Source: Flavobacterium sp. CFS9 (lineage in GTDB: Bacteria > Bacteroidota > Bacteroidia > Flavobacteriales > Flavobacteriaceae). From it: DNA of 64,000 nt. The translations under genes were made by a program, and so were the position numbers. The notes beneath the pieces were generated by a model, which was not told where the DNA came from, made no database searches, and worked only from the letters and a program-made list of their open reading frames with translations. The number at the start of each line of letters is the position of its first letter. Within the stretch, counting starts at the first letter, position 1. Below are positions 38,590-47,249 of this stretch, piece by piece. The stretch is from assembly GCF_041154745.1 (NCBI RefSeq), contig NZ_AP031573.1:496001-560000 (forward strand), read 5' to 3'.

Positions 38590-40518
38590 ATGATAAAAAG
38601 TAATATTGATAAAGCGACGGGTTTTGAAAAACGATTTGAAAACATCGATACGGTTGTTTTCGAAAATTCAACCGAAGCTTCTAAAGCAGTCGCTCAACAA
38701 ATTGCAGCACTTATTCAATCCAAACAAAAAAACAACGAATCTTGTGTATTAGGCCTGGCAACCGGCTCTTCACCAAAAGGACTGTATGCCGAACTGGTTC
38801 GTTTGCACAAAGAAGAAAGTTTAAGTTTCAAAAACGTAATTACTTTCAATCTCGACGAATACTATCCAATGGAACCGGATTCTGTGAACAGTTATGTTCG
38901 GTTTATGAAAGAATTGCTGTTGGATCAGATAGACATCTTACCCGAAAACTGCCACATTCCCGACGGAACACTATCCAAAGAAGAAATCGCTGATTATTGC
39001 TACGAATATGAAGCTAAAATTGAAGCTTTGGGCGGAATCGATCTGCAGATTCTTGGAATCGGAGGAAACGGTCATATTGGATTTAACGAATCGGGATCAC
39101 TACAAAACTCAAAAACGCGTCTGGTGGCTTTGGATCACATTACCAGAGTAGCAGCCAGCGGAGACTTTTCCGGATTGAGTAATACCCCCCGAACTGCCAT
39201 TACACTTGGAGTTAAAAAAATAATGGAGGCCAAACAGGTTATTTTAATGGCCTGGGGAGAAGGAAAATCCAACATCATTAAAAAATCGGTTGAAGGAGAA
39301 GTAACCAATCAAATTCCTGCTTCTTTTTTACAGGAACACAACCATGTCGTTTTTGTACTGGACAAAGAAGCTTCGTCAAAACTAACGCGTATCAACAGAC
39401 CCTGGCTGGTTGAAAAAATCATCTGGACCGATAAACTGATTCGAAAAGCGGTTTTAGGGCTGGCTCTCGATTTAAAGAAACCAATTTTAATGCTTACCGA
39501 TGCCGACTATATTGAAAACGGAATGAGCGATTTACTGGCCGATTCAGGTCCGGCTTATGATATCAACATCAGGATTTTCAATAAACTTCAAAATACAATC
39601 ACAGGTTGGCCCGGCGGTAAACCGAATGCTGACGACACTCACCGCCCGGAAAGAGCAGAACCAATCCGAAAAAAAGTATTGCTTTTTAGTCCACATCCGG
39701 ATGATGATATTATCAGCATGGGCGGAACTTTTATGCGTTTGCAGGAACAGGGACACGAGGTACATGTGGCCTATCAAACCTCCGGAAATATTGCTGTTGC
39801 GGATGATGAAGCCTTGAGGTTTGCCAAATTTGTTTGTGATTACAATGACAAATTTAAAATACAAAGTACCGAAGCCGAAAACATCTGCAAAAAAGCGGAA
39901 CACTTTTTAAAAAACAAAAAAGCCAGTGAAATTGATATTCCGGAAGTTCGCTATTTAAAAGGATTGATCCGAAAAGGAGAAGCGCGTGCCACCAGCCAAT
40001 TTGTAGGTTTACCGGAAGAACAGATTCATTTTATGGAACTACCTTTTTACGAAACCGGAACGATTGAAAAAAAGCCTTTGGGTAGTGAAGATATTCAACT
40101 CACCATAGATTTAATTGAAAAAATCAAACCGCATCAAATCTATGCAGCAGGAGATTTAGCCGATCCGCACGGAACTCATAAGGTTTGTCTGGACGCAATC
40201 TTTGAAGCTGTAAAAACATTAAAACCCAAAACTTTTATGAACGATTGCTGGGTGTGGCTCTACCGTGGAGCGTGGCAGGAATGGGGAATCGATGAGGTAG
40301 AAATGGCCGTACCCATGAGTCCCGATCAGGTATTGGCAAAACGCCATGGAATTTTCAAACATCAGTCGCAAAAAGACGGTGTTGTTTTTCAGGGAAGCGA
40401 TGCCAGAGAATTTTGGCAAAGAGCCGAAGACCGTAACAGCGAAACGGCTCTCTTGTACAATCAGCTAGGTTTGTCGCGTTATGCCGCAATGGAAGCTTTT
40501 GTGCGCTGGCAGTTTTAA
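38590..40518 (+). CDS. nagB: Glucosamine-6-phosphate deaminase fused to a PIG-L/LmbE deacetylase domain
   Basis: 642 residues. The N-terminal ~280 residues are NagB: LATGSSPKGLY, FNLDEYYPM (Asp89) and GIGGNGHIGFNESGS (His162, Glu167) are the catalytic motifs. The C-terminal ~280 residues are PIG-L-like, with the metal motif SPHPDDDI at 367-374 and a later 'DPHGTHK' motif. NagB converts glucosamine-6-P to fructose-6-P and ammonia. The added domain could deacetylate GlcNAc-6-P or be non-catalytic. This fusion is known in Bacteroidota, and it ends the locus, taking amino sugars released from the chains into glycolysis. Confidence 0.9.
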   Translation: MIKSNIDKATGFEKRFENIDTVVFENSTEASKAVAQQIAALIQSKQKNNESCVLGLATGSSPKGLYAELVRLHKEESLSFKNVITFNLDEYYPMEPDSVNSYVRFMKELLLDQIDILPENCHIPDGTLSKEEIADYCYEYEAKIEALGGIDLQILGIGGNGHIGFNESGSLQNSKTRLVALDHITRVAASGDFSGLSNTPRTAITLGVKKIMEAKQVILMAWGEGKSNIIKKSVEGEVTNQIPASFLQEHNHVVFVLDKEASSKLTRINRPWLVEKIIWTDKLIRKAVLGLALDLKKPILMLTDADYIENGMSDLLADSGPAYDINIRIFNKLQNTITGWPGGKPNADDTHRPERAEPIRKKVLLFSPHPDDDIISMGGTFMRLQEQGHEVHVAYQTSGNIAVADDEALRFAKFVCDYNDKFKIQSTEAENICKKAEHFLKNKKASEIDIPEVRYLKGLIRKGEARATSQFVGLPEEQIHFMELPFYETGTIEKKPLGSEDIQLTIDLIEKIKPHQIYAAGDLADPHGTHKVCLDAIFEAVKTLKPKTFMNDCWVWLYRGAWQEWGIDEVEMAVPMSPDQVLAKRHGIFKHQSQKDGVVFQGSDAREFWQRAEDRNSETALLYNQLGLSRYAAMEAFVRWQF

Positions 40519-40643
40519 CTTACTAATTCAATCATACCTTTATTTTGTTCAAAAATTGACAGATTATAAAATCGTCAATTTAAAAAGAAGCCTTCTCAGA
40601 TTATTTTTGGGGAGGTTTTTTGATTTTTCAAAAATAATGATGC

Positions 40644-40930
40644 TTTTGATATATACCATTCCTACGGAATTCAAATGTTGCGTTATGGATCTATTTTTGG
40701 ACGGATTAAAATCCATCCCTACAAAATGGATCGAGCCGAAGGCTCTTTTCGAAAACTCAAAAGAGCAATACATATCACAACAATGAGTTTCGATCCGTTG
40801 AAAAAAATACAACATCAAAAATCCAAAAAGTTCCGGAGGAACGGCAAATATTGTAACAACGGATTTTAATCCGTTGAAAACAAATCGACAACACAGCATT
40901 TGAATTCCGTAGGAATGGCACATATCAAAA
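40644..40930. repeat. 287-base nested inverted-repeat element
   Basis: A 34-base arm at 40644-40677 is the reverse complement of 40897-40930 with two mismatches (TTTTGATAT...CCTACGGAATTCAAATG). Inside it, CGGATTAAAATCC at 40702-40714 and its exact reverse complement at 40861-40873 form a second pair. The interior carries further short GATCCGTTGA and CCGGAGGAACGG motifs. It fills the 461-base gap after nagB. It could be a non-autonomous mobile element or RNA-structure repeat; no coding role is seen. Confidence 0.75.
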
Positions 40931-40979
40931 ATAATTGGTAACTTTTCAGACCATTTCGAGTCAAACCTATTAAAAACCA

Positions 40980-41858
40980 ATGACAACAGATATTATAGAA
41001 TTAAATGATTTTATTGTTTTAATCGAACAATCGAATACCTCTAAGACTTTCATACAGCAATGTGAAATTGACGGAGATGCTGTTGGCTTTGCCTTTTATG
41101 GCTCCGGAAATGTCGAACTGGAAATCAAACACAACAATCAGACTAAGTATCTGACCAATACAACCGGGCTCGCTATTTGTTTTTTTGGCAATCAAAAGGT
41201 CGAGTTCTCTCATAAAATAGAACCTGACAAACCGCTGCAATCCATTAGCATCTTCACCAAACCAAAACATTTACATTCCCTGCCTCAGGCCGAGAAAGAG
41301 ATTTTCGAAAATTACCTTCCCGAATTATTAAATCCGCAGGAACATTTTGTACAAGGCCCTTCTTTTTATATGACTTTGGAAATGCAGGTAGCGGTTCAAA
41401 AGATTTTCAATACCACCTACACCGGCAATACGAGATTATTGTTTTTAAGAAGTCAGGTCAACGAACTTTTGGCTCACTTCTATGCATTGCTCGCGACAGG
41501 TACCAAAATTGATCTTTCGGAAATTGATAAAAACAAGCTTTTCAAAGCAAAAGAAATTGTAACCAACAGCTATTCAAAACCACCATCAATCACACAATTG
41601 TCGCAAATGGTAGGTTTGAACAGTAACAAACTAAAAAAGAATTTTAAAGAGCTTTTTGGTATTCCTGTTTTCAAATACGTTCAGGAAGAAAGACTGCACA
41701 AGGCTTACGAATTGCTGCGTGACAACGAAAAAACAGTTCAGGAATCGGCCTGGGAAGTGGGTTATGACAGTCTGAGTTCGTTTTCGAATGCCTTTCATAA
41801 AAAATTCGGTATGCGTCCAAATGAAGTTCGGCAGCAATTCTTTTCAAACAAATCATAA
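40980..41858 (+). CDS. AraC-family transcriptional regulator
   Basis: 292 residues. The N-terminal half is a small-molecule sensing domain without membrane segments. The C-terminal ~100 residues are a double HTH (ITQLSQMVGLNSNKLKKNFKELFG, VQESAWEVGYDSLSSFSNAFHKKFGMRPNEVRQ). It sits 72 bases upstream of an NmrA-like reductase gene in the same direction and probably regulates it. The ligand is unknown. Confidence 0.88.
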   Translation: MTTDIIELNDFIVLIEQSNTSKTFIQQCEIDGDAVGFAFYGSGNVELEIKHNNQTKYLTNTTGLAICFFGNQKVEFSHKIEPDKPLQSISIFTKPKHLHSLPQAEKEIFENYLPELLNPQEHFVQGPSFYMTLEMQVAVQKIFNTTYTGNTRLLFLRSQVNELLAHFYALLATGTKIDLSEIDKNKLFKAKEIVTNSYSKPPSITQLSQMVGLNSNKLKKNFKELFGIPVFKYVQEERLHKAYELLRDNEKTVQESAWEVGYDSLSSFSNAFHKKFGMRPNEVRQQFFSNKS

Positions 41859-41930
41859 TTCTTTTGCGACAAATGAATCCGTTTTAATCTGAACACCTTT
41901 GTATCAGCAATCATTTAAAAAAATACTGAT

Positions 41931-42758
41931 ATGAAAAATACCAAAATTTTAGTTCTGGGTTCTAATGGAAAAACAGGACGCAGAGTAGCCGAAAGACTGG
42001 CAAAAATGGATAACGTTGAAACTCGTTTGGGATCCAGAAACGAAAAAATACCTTTTGACTGGGAAGACTCTGAAACCTGGCCTGCTGTTCTTCAGGGAAT
42101 CGATACGGTTTATATTACTTTTCAACCCGACCTGGCCATTCCTTCAGCGGTGGAAACGATTCAGAATTTTACTGGTCTTGCCACAAAACTTGGGGTACAG
42201 AAAATGGTTTTACTTTCGGGAAGAGGTGAAAAAGAAGCACAGCTTTGTGAGGAAATCGTAAAATCGACTGCTAAAAACTGGGCCATTATTCGTGCCAGCT
42301 GGTTCAATCAGAACTTTAGCGAAAGTTTCTTTTTAGATCCGATATTAGCTGGGGTTGTCGCCTTACCAAGGGCTGAAGCACTGGAACCCTTTACCGATGC
42401 CGATGATATTGCCGATGTGGTTACTGCCGCTCTTTTAGAAGACAAACACAACGGACAAACTTATGAATTAACCGGTCCGAGGTTATTGACGTTCCAACAA
42501 GCTGTAAATGAAATTGCCGAAGCCAGTGGCCGAAATATCACCTTTCAGGGACTGTCGTTAGAAGAATACAATCAGCTTTTGCAGGAATATCAGGTTCCGG
42601 AAGATCATATCTGGCTCATCAACTATCTTTTTGAACAGGTTTTAGACGGTCGCAATTCCAGTATCACCTCAGATATAGAAACCATTTTAGGCCGAAAAGC
42701 AAAGGATTTTTCCGCCTACGCGAAAGAAACTGCCAAGACCGAAATCTGGAACTCCTAA
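41931..42758 (+). CDS. NmrA-like NAD(P)-binding oxidoreductase
   Basis: 275 residues with an N-terminal Rossmann motif (ILVLGSNGKTGRRVAERL). Downstream patterns such as GVQKMVLLSGRGEKEAQ and IIRASWFNQNFSESF are typical of the NmrA/quinone-reductase-like atypical SDR group. The family includes redox sensors and NADPH-quinone reductases; the substrate is unknown. It lies directly behind an AraC regulator and 10 bases before a small membrane protein, suggesting one operon. Confidence 0.82.
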   Translation: MKNTKILVLGSNGKTGRRVAERLAKMDNVETRLGSRNEKIPFDWEDSETWPAVLQGIDTVYITFQPDLAIPSAVETIQNFTGLATKLGVQKMVLLSGRGEKEAQLCEEIVKSTAKNWAIIRASWFNQNFSESFFLDPILAGVVALPRAEALEPFTDADDIADVVTAALLEDKHNGQTYELTGPRLLTFQQAVNEIAEASGRNITFQGLSLEEYNQLLQEYQVPEDHIWLINYLFEQVLDGRNSSITSDIETILGRKAKDFSAYAKETAKTEIWNS

Positions 42759-42768
42759 AACTAGATTT

Positions 42769-43149
42769 ATGAAATATCTCAGAGGAATACTTTCCGGTTG
42801 TATCGTTTGGTTGTGCGTCAGTAGTTCCTTTTATCTTTTAGGAAATATTGCTCTTCTAAAAAATCACTTTTGGATACAAGCCTTAATCGTTATGGTGCTT
42901 ATTATTTTTTATGCGATTGCGGCTGCCAAATTCTATTATCAGAAAAAACACAACATCAACGGTTTTTCACTTGGAATATTAATGTCGGGAACAGCTTTGT
43001 TTTTGGACGTTTTGATCACCGTTCCTTTTGTTGAAATTCCCGAAGGAAGAAGTTACGAGAGCTTTTTCACCAGTCCAATTTTATGGGCACTGGCTTTTAT
43101 AAACACTTTTTCAGTGTATCTGTATTGGAAGAGAAAAATTAAACCTTGA
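42769..43149 (+). CDS. Four-TM small membrane protein (DUF5367-like)
   Basis: 126 residues with four hydrophobic segments at about 7-28, 36-54, 66-88 and 100-120. Length and topology fit DUF5367 membrane proteins, but without a conserved catalytic motif the assignment is tentative. It follows the NmrA-like gene by 10 bases and is probably co-transcribed with it. Function unknown. Confidence 0.65.
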   Translation: MKYLRGILSGCIVWLCVSSSFYLLGNIALLKNHFWIQALIVMVLIIFYAIAAAKFYYQKKHNINGFSLGILMSGTALFLDVLITVPFVEIPEGRSYESFFTSPILWALAFINTFSVYLYWKRKIKP

Positions 43150-43218
43150 TCATCAACTTCCAATTTAGTAGTACAACAAAAGGCAGGTAGTATGGTTCTA
43201 AATACTTCCTTTTATTCG

Positions 43219-43355
43219 ACGCGGATAAAACGGGTTTACTTCGTAAAAACGGGGATGAAAACGGATTCTTTCCGCATTTGAAAGATTTTTAATTTTAAAA
43301 TCCGTTTTCATCAGTGTCTTCGCGATAGCGAATCCGTTAAATCAGCGTTGAATTA
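43219..43355. repeat. Inverted-repeat intergenic element
   Basis: GATGAAAACGGATT at 43254-43267 has an exact inverted copy at 43299-43312. Imperfect outer arms around 43219-43240 and 43331-43351 (ACGC-GAT-AAACGG type) extend the structure. It is a fold-back repeat in the 330-base gap between a + strand gene and the converging MFS gene. Confidence 0.6.
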
Positions 43356-43422
43356 AGATTCAGAATTTTTATTGATCAAGCGGAAACTACTTTTCAATTA
43401 TAATTCCATCTAAAATGCTTAT

Positions 43423-43458
43423 ACACAAAAAAAGCTTGTCCTTAACAGACAAGCTTTC
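43423..43458 (-). terminator. Terminator of the TetR-MFS operon
   Basis: AAAGCTTGTC pairs with GACAAGCTTT around a 7-base loop. On the - strand a run of T residues follows the stem. It lies just beyond the MFS stop codon. Confidence 0.85.
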
Positions 43459-43479
43459 TTATGATTTGAAATCTAAAAA

Positions 43480-44757
43480 TTAAACTTCTGCCATTTCCGG
43501 AACCGGAGCAGGAACTGGAACATCTGTATCTTTTGATTTCACTAATTTATTGACTCTCCAAATCAAAAATATAGTCGAAAGTGTAATTACCGCAATTACA
43601 TATCCTAAAATATCATAATTTTCGAGAGGTGATGTTTTTGTTTTCTGATGCACAATAAATCCGGCACAAACCGCGGCAATTCCACCTGCAATTTGCTGCA
43701 AAGAAGACGAAATCGACATATAAGCACCTCGATCCTCAAGCCCCGGAATAGCAGTATTTAAAGTTGTGGCAGGAATCATTCGGCTCATGATACCCATAAA
43801 CATAATCATAGTAAGCACTACGATCTCCCATAATGGCACCGGACCAAGATTGGTGTAAATGATAACCATAATAACCGAAAGTACAGATCCGGCGGCAAAC
43901 AGTTTAAATTTGCTCACTTTATCACTCAATTTACCCACCAAAGGCATGATGAAAAGTACCGAAAGTCCGGTAAAGAAAAAGACCATTGGCAATTCAAGCT
44001 GGCTGATATGAATATTGTTGACTAAAAAGGCACTTCCAAACGGCTGTAACATAAAACCTCCAACCGAAAGAAAAGCAATAGACATAAAACCAACCTGATA
44101 GTGTTTGTTACTTAGGGTATGCCAAAGATGCAGAAAAGGACTTTTGTCTGACTGTACTTCTAAATGTTTGGTGATTGGTTCCATTTGAGTCATGATTGCA
44201 ACAAGAATCAATACGGCCAAAACCGCAATCATAATAAAAGCCGAATGCCATCCCCAGTGATTGGCAAAATACAAGCCTACCGGAATTCCTAAAATCTGAC
44301 TGGAAGCAAATGCCATTTGAATAAATCCCATCACACGTCCGCGTTGGTGAATCACAAACAAATCGGTTACAATGGCCAAAGAAATAGATCCTATAACTCC
44401 TCCAAAAAGTCCGGTTACAATTCTTGCCAATAAAAGCATCATATAACTGGTTGAAAGTGCACAGAAAACAGTACCAATAATAAATCCGATGTAAAAGAAA
44501 ATCAAAAGTTTCTTTCGGTCAAACTTATCTGCAAAACCTGCAGCGAGTAATCCTGAAGCTCCCGCACTAAAGGCGTAGGCAGAAACGGTAAAACCAAAAT
44601 TTGCCGGTGTCATATTCAGGGTTTTCATTAAAATATCTCCCAGGGGAGAAATAACCATAAAATCGAGTATCACAGTGAACTGCAAAAGCGCTAAGATCGC
44701 AATAATGATTTTTTGATGTGTCGAGAAAGCCGGGCTTTCTGTAGTGTTTTTTTTCAT
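43480..44757 (-). CDS. MFS efflux transporter
   Basis: 425 residues with about twelve membrane segments. Typical MFS motifs are present: a 'GFADKFDRKKLLIF' loop-2/3 motif near residue 80 and a 'GKLSDKVSKFKLF' repeat near 270. The family pumps drugs or metabolites out across the inner membrane by proton antiport. It is downstream of a TetR repressor gene and a 75-residue gene in the same direction, the usual layout of inducible drug efflux. Substrate unknown. Confidence 0.9.
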   Translation of the reverse strand: MKKNTTESPAFSTHQKIIIAILALLQFTVILDFMVISPLGDILMKTLNMTPANFGFTVSAYAFSAGASGLLAAGFADKFDRKKLLIFFYIGFIIGTVFCALSTSYMMLLLARIVTGLFGGVIGSISLAIVTDLFVIHQRGRVMGFIQMAFASSQILGIPVGLYFANHWGWHSAFIMIAVLAVLILVAIMTQMEPITKHLEVQSDKSPFLHLWHTLSNKHYQVGFMSIAFLSVGGFMLQPFGSAFLVNNIHISQLELPMVFFFTGLSVLFIMPLVGKLSDKVSKFKLFAAGSVLSVIMVIIYTNLGPVPLWEIVVLTMIMFMGIMSRMIPATTLNTAIPGLEDRGAYMSISSSLQQIAGGIAAVCAGFIVHQKTKTSPLENYDILGYVIAVITLSTIFLIWRVNKLVKSKDTDVPVPAPVPEMAEV

Positions 44758-44777
44758 TCTTTATAAAATGTATTAGT

Positions 44778-45005
44778 TTAGTCTAACTCTTGGCATTCGT
44801 GGCCAAATGATGTGACCATATTGATAATAGTTTCAGGATGCAATGTTTCTGAAACAACTCTGAGGACGCAATCAACATCTTCGCAGTCAATGCTCCATTG
44901 CTGAATATCTGAATGAGTGTCAAGTTTTTGACGGATGGGACAATTGGGGTCTTTGTCACCAATGTTAGTTTTAAAAATATGTATTGTACTTAAATTTGTT
45001 TCCAT
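44778..45005 (-). CDS. Small soluble protein of unknown function
   Basis: 75 residues, no signal peptide or membrane segment, with cysteines at about 22, 41, 46 and 70 and a beta-alpha-beta-like pattern. It resembles a small HMA-style or ferredoxin-like fold, but without a CxxC metal site. It lies between the TetR and MFS genes with gaps of 6 and 20 bases, so it belongs to their operon. Confidence 0.65.
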   Translation of the reverse strand: METNLSTIHIFKTNIGDKDPNCPIRQKLDTHSDIQQWSIDCEDVDCVLRVVSETLHPETIINMVTSFGHECQELD

Positions 45006-45011
45006 AATTTT

Positions 45012-45608
45012 TCATGGTTTTAGTCCTTTTACAGTGACCTGAAAGGCTTCTTTCATAATTTCCTTAGTAAGAGTAAAGGGCTTTCCCCCCATGCTCTTTC
45101 CTTCAGTATGTAAGTTCAATAAAGTGTACAAAGGCCCGTAGGCAACACTCCAAAAAGCCTCAAATGTCATAGGAATCAGCTCGTTATTGCGCAAGCCGTT
45201 GTCTATAAACGTTTTCATAATCCTTCTAAAATCTGCAAACTCCTGAATAGAATCCAGAATGATCTCTGAATGAGGGGAATGTTTGACAATTTCAAAAAAT
45301 GCAACTTCCTTGGGATACTTCATGGTAAAGTTGGCGCGGTTTTCCCACTGTTTCCATAAACCTTCCTCAAATGACATTTCAGGCGAAAAGTTCTTCACGG
45401 TGCTGGTAAAAAACTTCAGCGCGATAATGGCACCTATTTTTTGAATCAAATCATCTTTGTCTTTGTAATAGATGTAGAGCGTGCCAACAGAAATAGAACA
45501 GGCCTTCGCCAGCTTGTTCATACTAAAACCCTGAAATCCTTCCTGGACAATCTGGTCAATTGCCATTTCGATTACTAATTTTTCCTTGTCGACATCTCTT
45601 GCTCTCAT
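45012..45608 (-). CDS. TetR-family transcriptional repressor
   Basis: 198 residues from the ATG at 45608, chosen over an upstream ATG at 45653 because the family's N-terminal DNA-binding helices begin with MRARDVDKEKLVIEMAID. The HTH is at ~15-60 (FSMNKLAKACSISVGTLYIYYKDKDDLI), followed by an all-helical ligand domain. It is the first gene of the operon with the 75-residue protein and the MFS pump and likely represses it until the pump substrate binds. Confidence 0.9.
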   Translation of the reverse strand: MRARDVDKEKLVIEMAIDQIVQEGFQGFSMNKLAKACSISVGTLYIYYKDKDDLIQKIGAIIALKFFTSTVKNFSPEMSFEEGLWKQWENRANFTMKYPKEVAFFEIVKHSPHSEIILDSIQEFADFRRIMKTFIDNGLRNNELIPMTFEAFWSVAYGPLYTLLNLHTEGKSMGGKPFTLTKEIMKEAFQVTVKGLKP

Positions 45609-46008
45609 ACTGATTATTTTAGAACAAATATAGCATAATAAATGAATGAACATTCTTTTATTTAAAATTATTTTTATGACACATAAAAAAATAGTTATAC
45701 CAATAAAATTTTCTTTCCGAAAAATTCTATTTCATACGAGATCAAAAAAGGAACGACTTTCAACACATAAGTCACTTAGTAAAAGATCAAACAACCATAT
45801 TCTTGTAAAACAGTAACGATTGTACTTCTCAAAATCTAACTTAAAAAATAATCAATTATTCCCTAAACAGTACCAATTGTTACACTCCCGAAACTAAATG
45901 TGAATAAGTTTTTTAACTTTGTCCGAAATTGCCCCAAAAACAATACTTAAAAATTTATGTAAACAACAACATTTTTTTATATAAACCCAAATTTAACCTA
46001 CTAATCCT
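45609..46008. other. Divergent intergenic region with a candidate promoter
   Basis: This 400-base gap separates the TetR operon from the metzincin-like lipoprotein gene. TAACTTTG at 45914-45921 fits the TAnnTTTG element 88 bases before the lipoprotein start, but no good TTTG lies at the -33 distance. No small gene or terminator is evident. Confidence 0.35.
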
Positions 46009-47235
46009 ATGAGAAAACCCATTTCTTATTTTTTACCTTTTGTCTTTTTCGCAAGCATATTATTCGGATGCAGCGATGATGATTCAAAAGGTGACAGCTA
46101 CAAAGCAAATTATTTGCCCGCCATTGATGCGACAACTTTACCTAAAGAAAATAGGCCAATGACCATGTTTGAAGACAATGAAGATCCTTCAAAAATGTAT
46201 GACAACAAAGACCGTTGGTTCCGTATGAATCAGCTGATGCAAGTAATTCAAAAAGGAAAAGATTCTGTACAAGTTTCTCTTTATTCTCCAGTGGGGCTTA
46301 AAGATGTAAAAGTGTATGCAAAATTACCTAACTACGACAAGCGATTTTTACTTTTTGAATTTACAACCGTCCCTGCTTTTCACCGTTCCGCACATCAAAT
46401 TCCTTTAGTAAACGGAACTCATGACTATCAGCTTGAAAATGGTAAGGCAGTTACTATTGATAAAATTGATGGCTTCTCGTCAGGAGCAATTGAATTTTCG
46501 GTAGAATCAACTGATCCTTTATTTGCTATGTTCAAAAAAATCAAATCAACCAGATTTGTTCAGTTTAATGATGCATTTCACAAAAATGAACCTAACAAAT
46601 TCTCGCCAATGAATCCAGTTTTGGCTAAAGAAGCAATCACGATGATGATTAATTATTCTTACGCTATAAGTCATCCTTTGTATTATGATACGTTCATGAA
46701 CTTTGATCGATTCAAAAAAGAGCAGGCAGATGCAGCGGGAACGGCAATAAACGGTGCTTTAAACTGGCACGGGAATGCAACAGACACAGATGGCGTTTAT
46801 GATTATTTGACCAAAACTCAAATTGAACAGGCTTATAATACTTATATTGACAACAGAACTTTGAGCATAGCCATGGTTAATGGTGATGCTGCTCTGGGTG
46901 GGGGCACATTAGCCTCACAATGGGAATCCGGTTTTGTTACCGGACACTGGGCTGGTGACATGGACGTTTGGACACACGAATACTCTCACCATTCAGGTTA
47001 CAGCCACAGCAGTAATTTATGCAACAGTGGCGAAGGTGGTGGTCAACAGGGAATGTTTAGTGCTTTTTATAAGTATTTGATTTATTTAAATGACCTTCCT
47101 TTTACAGATCCTGATATATTAAAAGGATATACAAAAACAAGCTATCTAAGTCAATCTTATAAAAAGCCTGTTTTTAAAATTGATCCTAAAAACCCATTTT
47201 TAGTAAAATATAAAGGAGAAGGAAAATGGAAATAA
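46009..47235 (+). CDS. Lipoprotein with an extended metzincin-type zinc motif
   Basis: 408 residues. The lipobox ends in Cys21 (ILFGCSDDDS). Near the C-terminus residues 323-333 read HEYSHHSGYSH, an exact HExxHxxGxxH metzincin zinc-binding motif. A Met at 349 (GQQGM) sits about where a Met-turn would be. The segments before it ('DMDVWTHEYSHH') are typical of zinc metallopeptidases. It should be a surface or periplasmic lipid-anchored protease, but the N-terminal ~300 residues match no family that I recognise. The downstream lipoprotein gene overlaps its 3' end only if an early ATG is used; a linked function is likely. Confidence 0.72.
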   Translation: MRKPISYFLPFVFFASILFGCSDDDSKGDSYKANYLPAIDATTLPKENRPMTMFEDNEDPSKMYDNKDRWFRMNQLMQVIQKGKDSVQVSLYSPVGLKDVKVYAKLPNYDKRFLLFEFTTVPAFHRSAHQIPLVNGTHDYQLENGKAVTIDKIDGFSSGAIEFSVESTDPLFAMFKKIKSTRFVQFNDAFHKNEPNKFSPMNPVLAKEAITMMINYSYAISHPLYYDTFMNFDRFKKEQADAAGTAINGALNWHGNATDTDGVYDYLTKTQIEQAYNTYIDNRTLSIAMVNGDAALGGGTLASQWESGFVTGHWAGDMDVWTHEYSHHSGYSHSSNLCNSGEGGGQQGMFSAFYKYLIYLNDLPFTDPDILKGYTKTSYLSQSYKKPVFKIDPKNPFLVKYKGEGKWK

Positions 47236-47249
47236 CCTACAAAACTATC

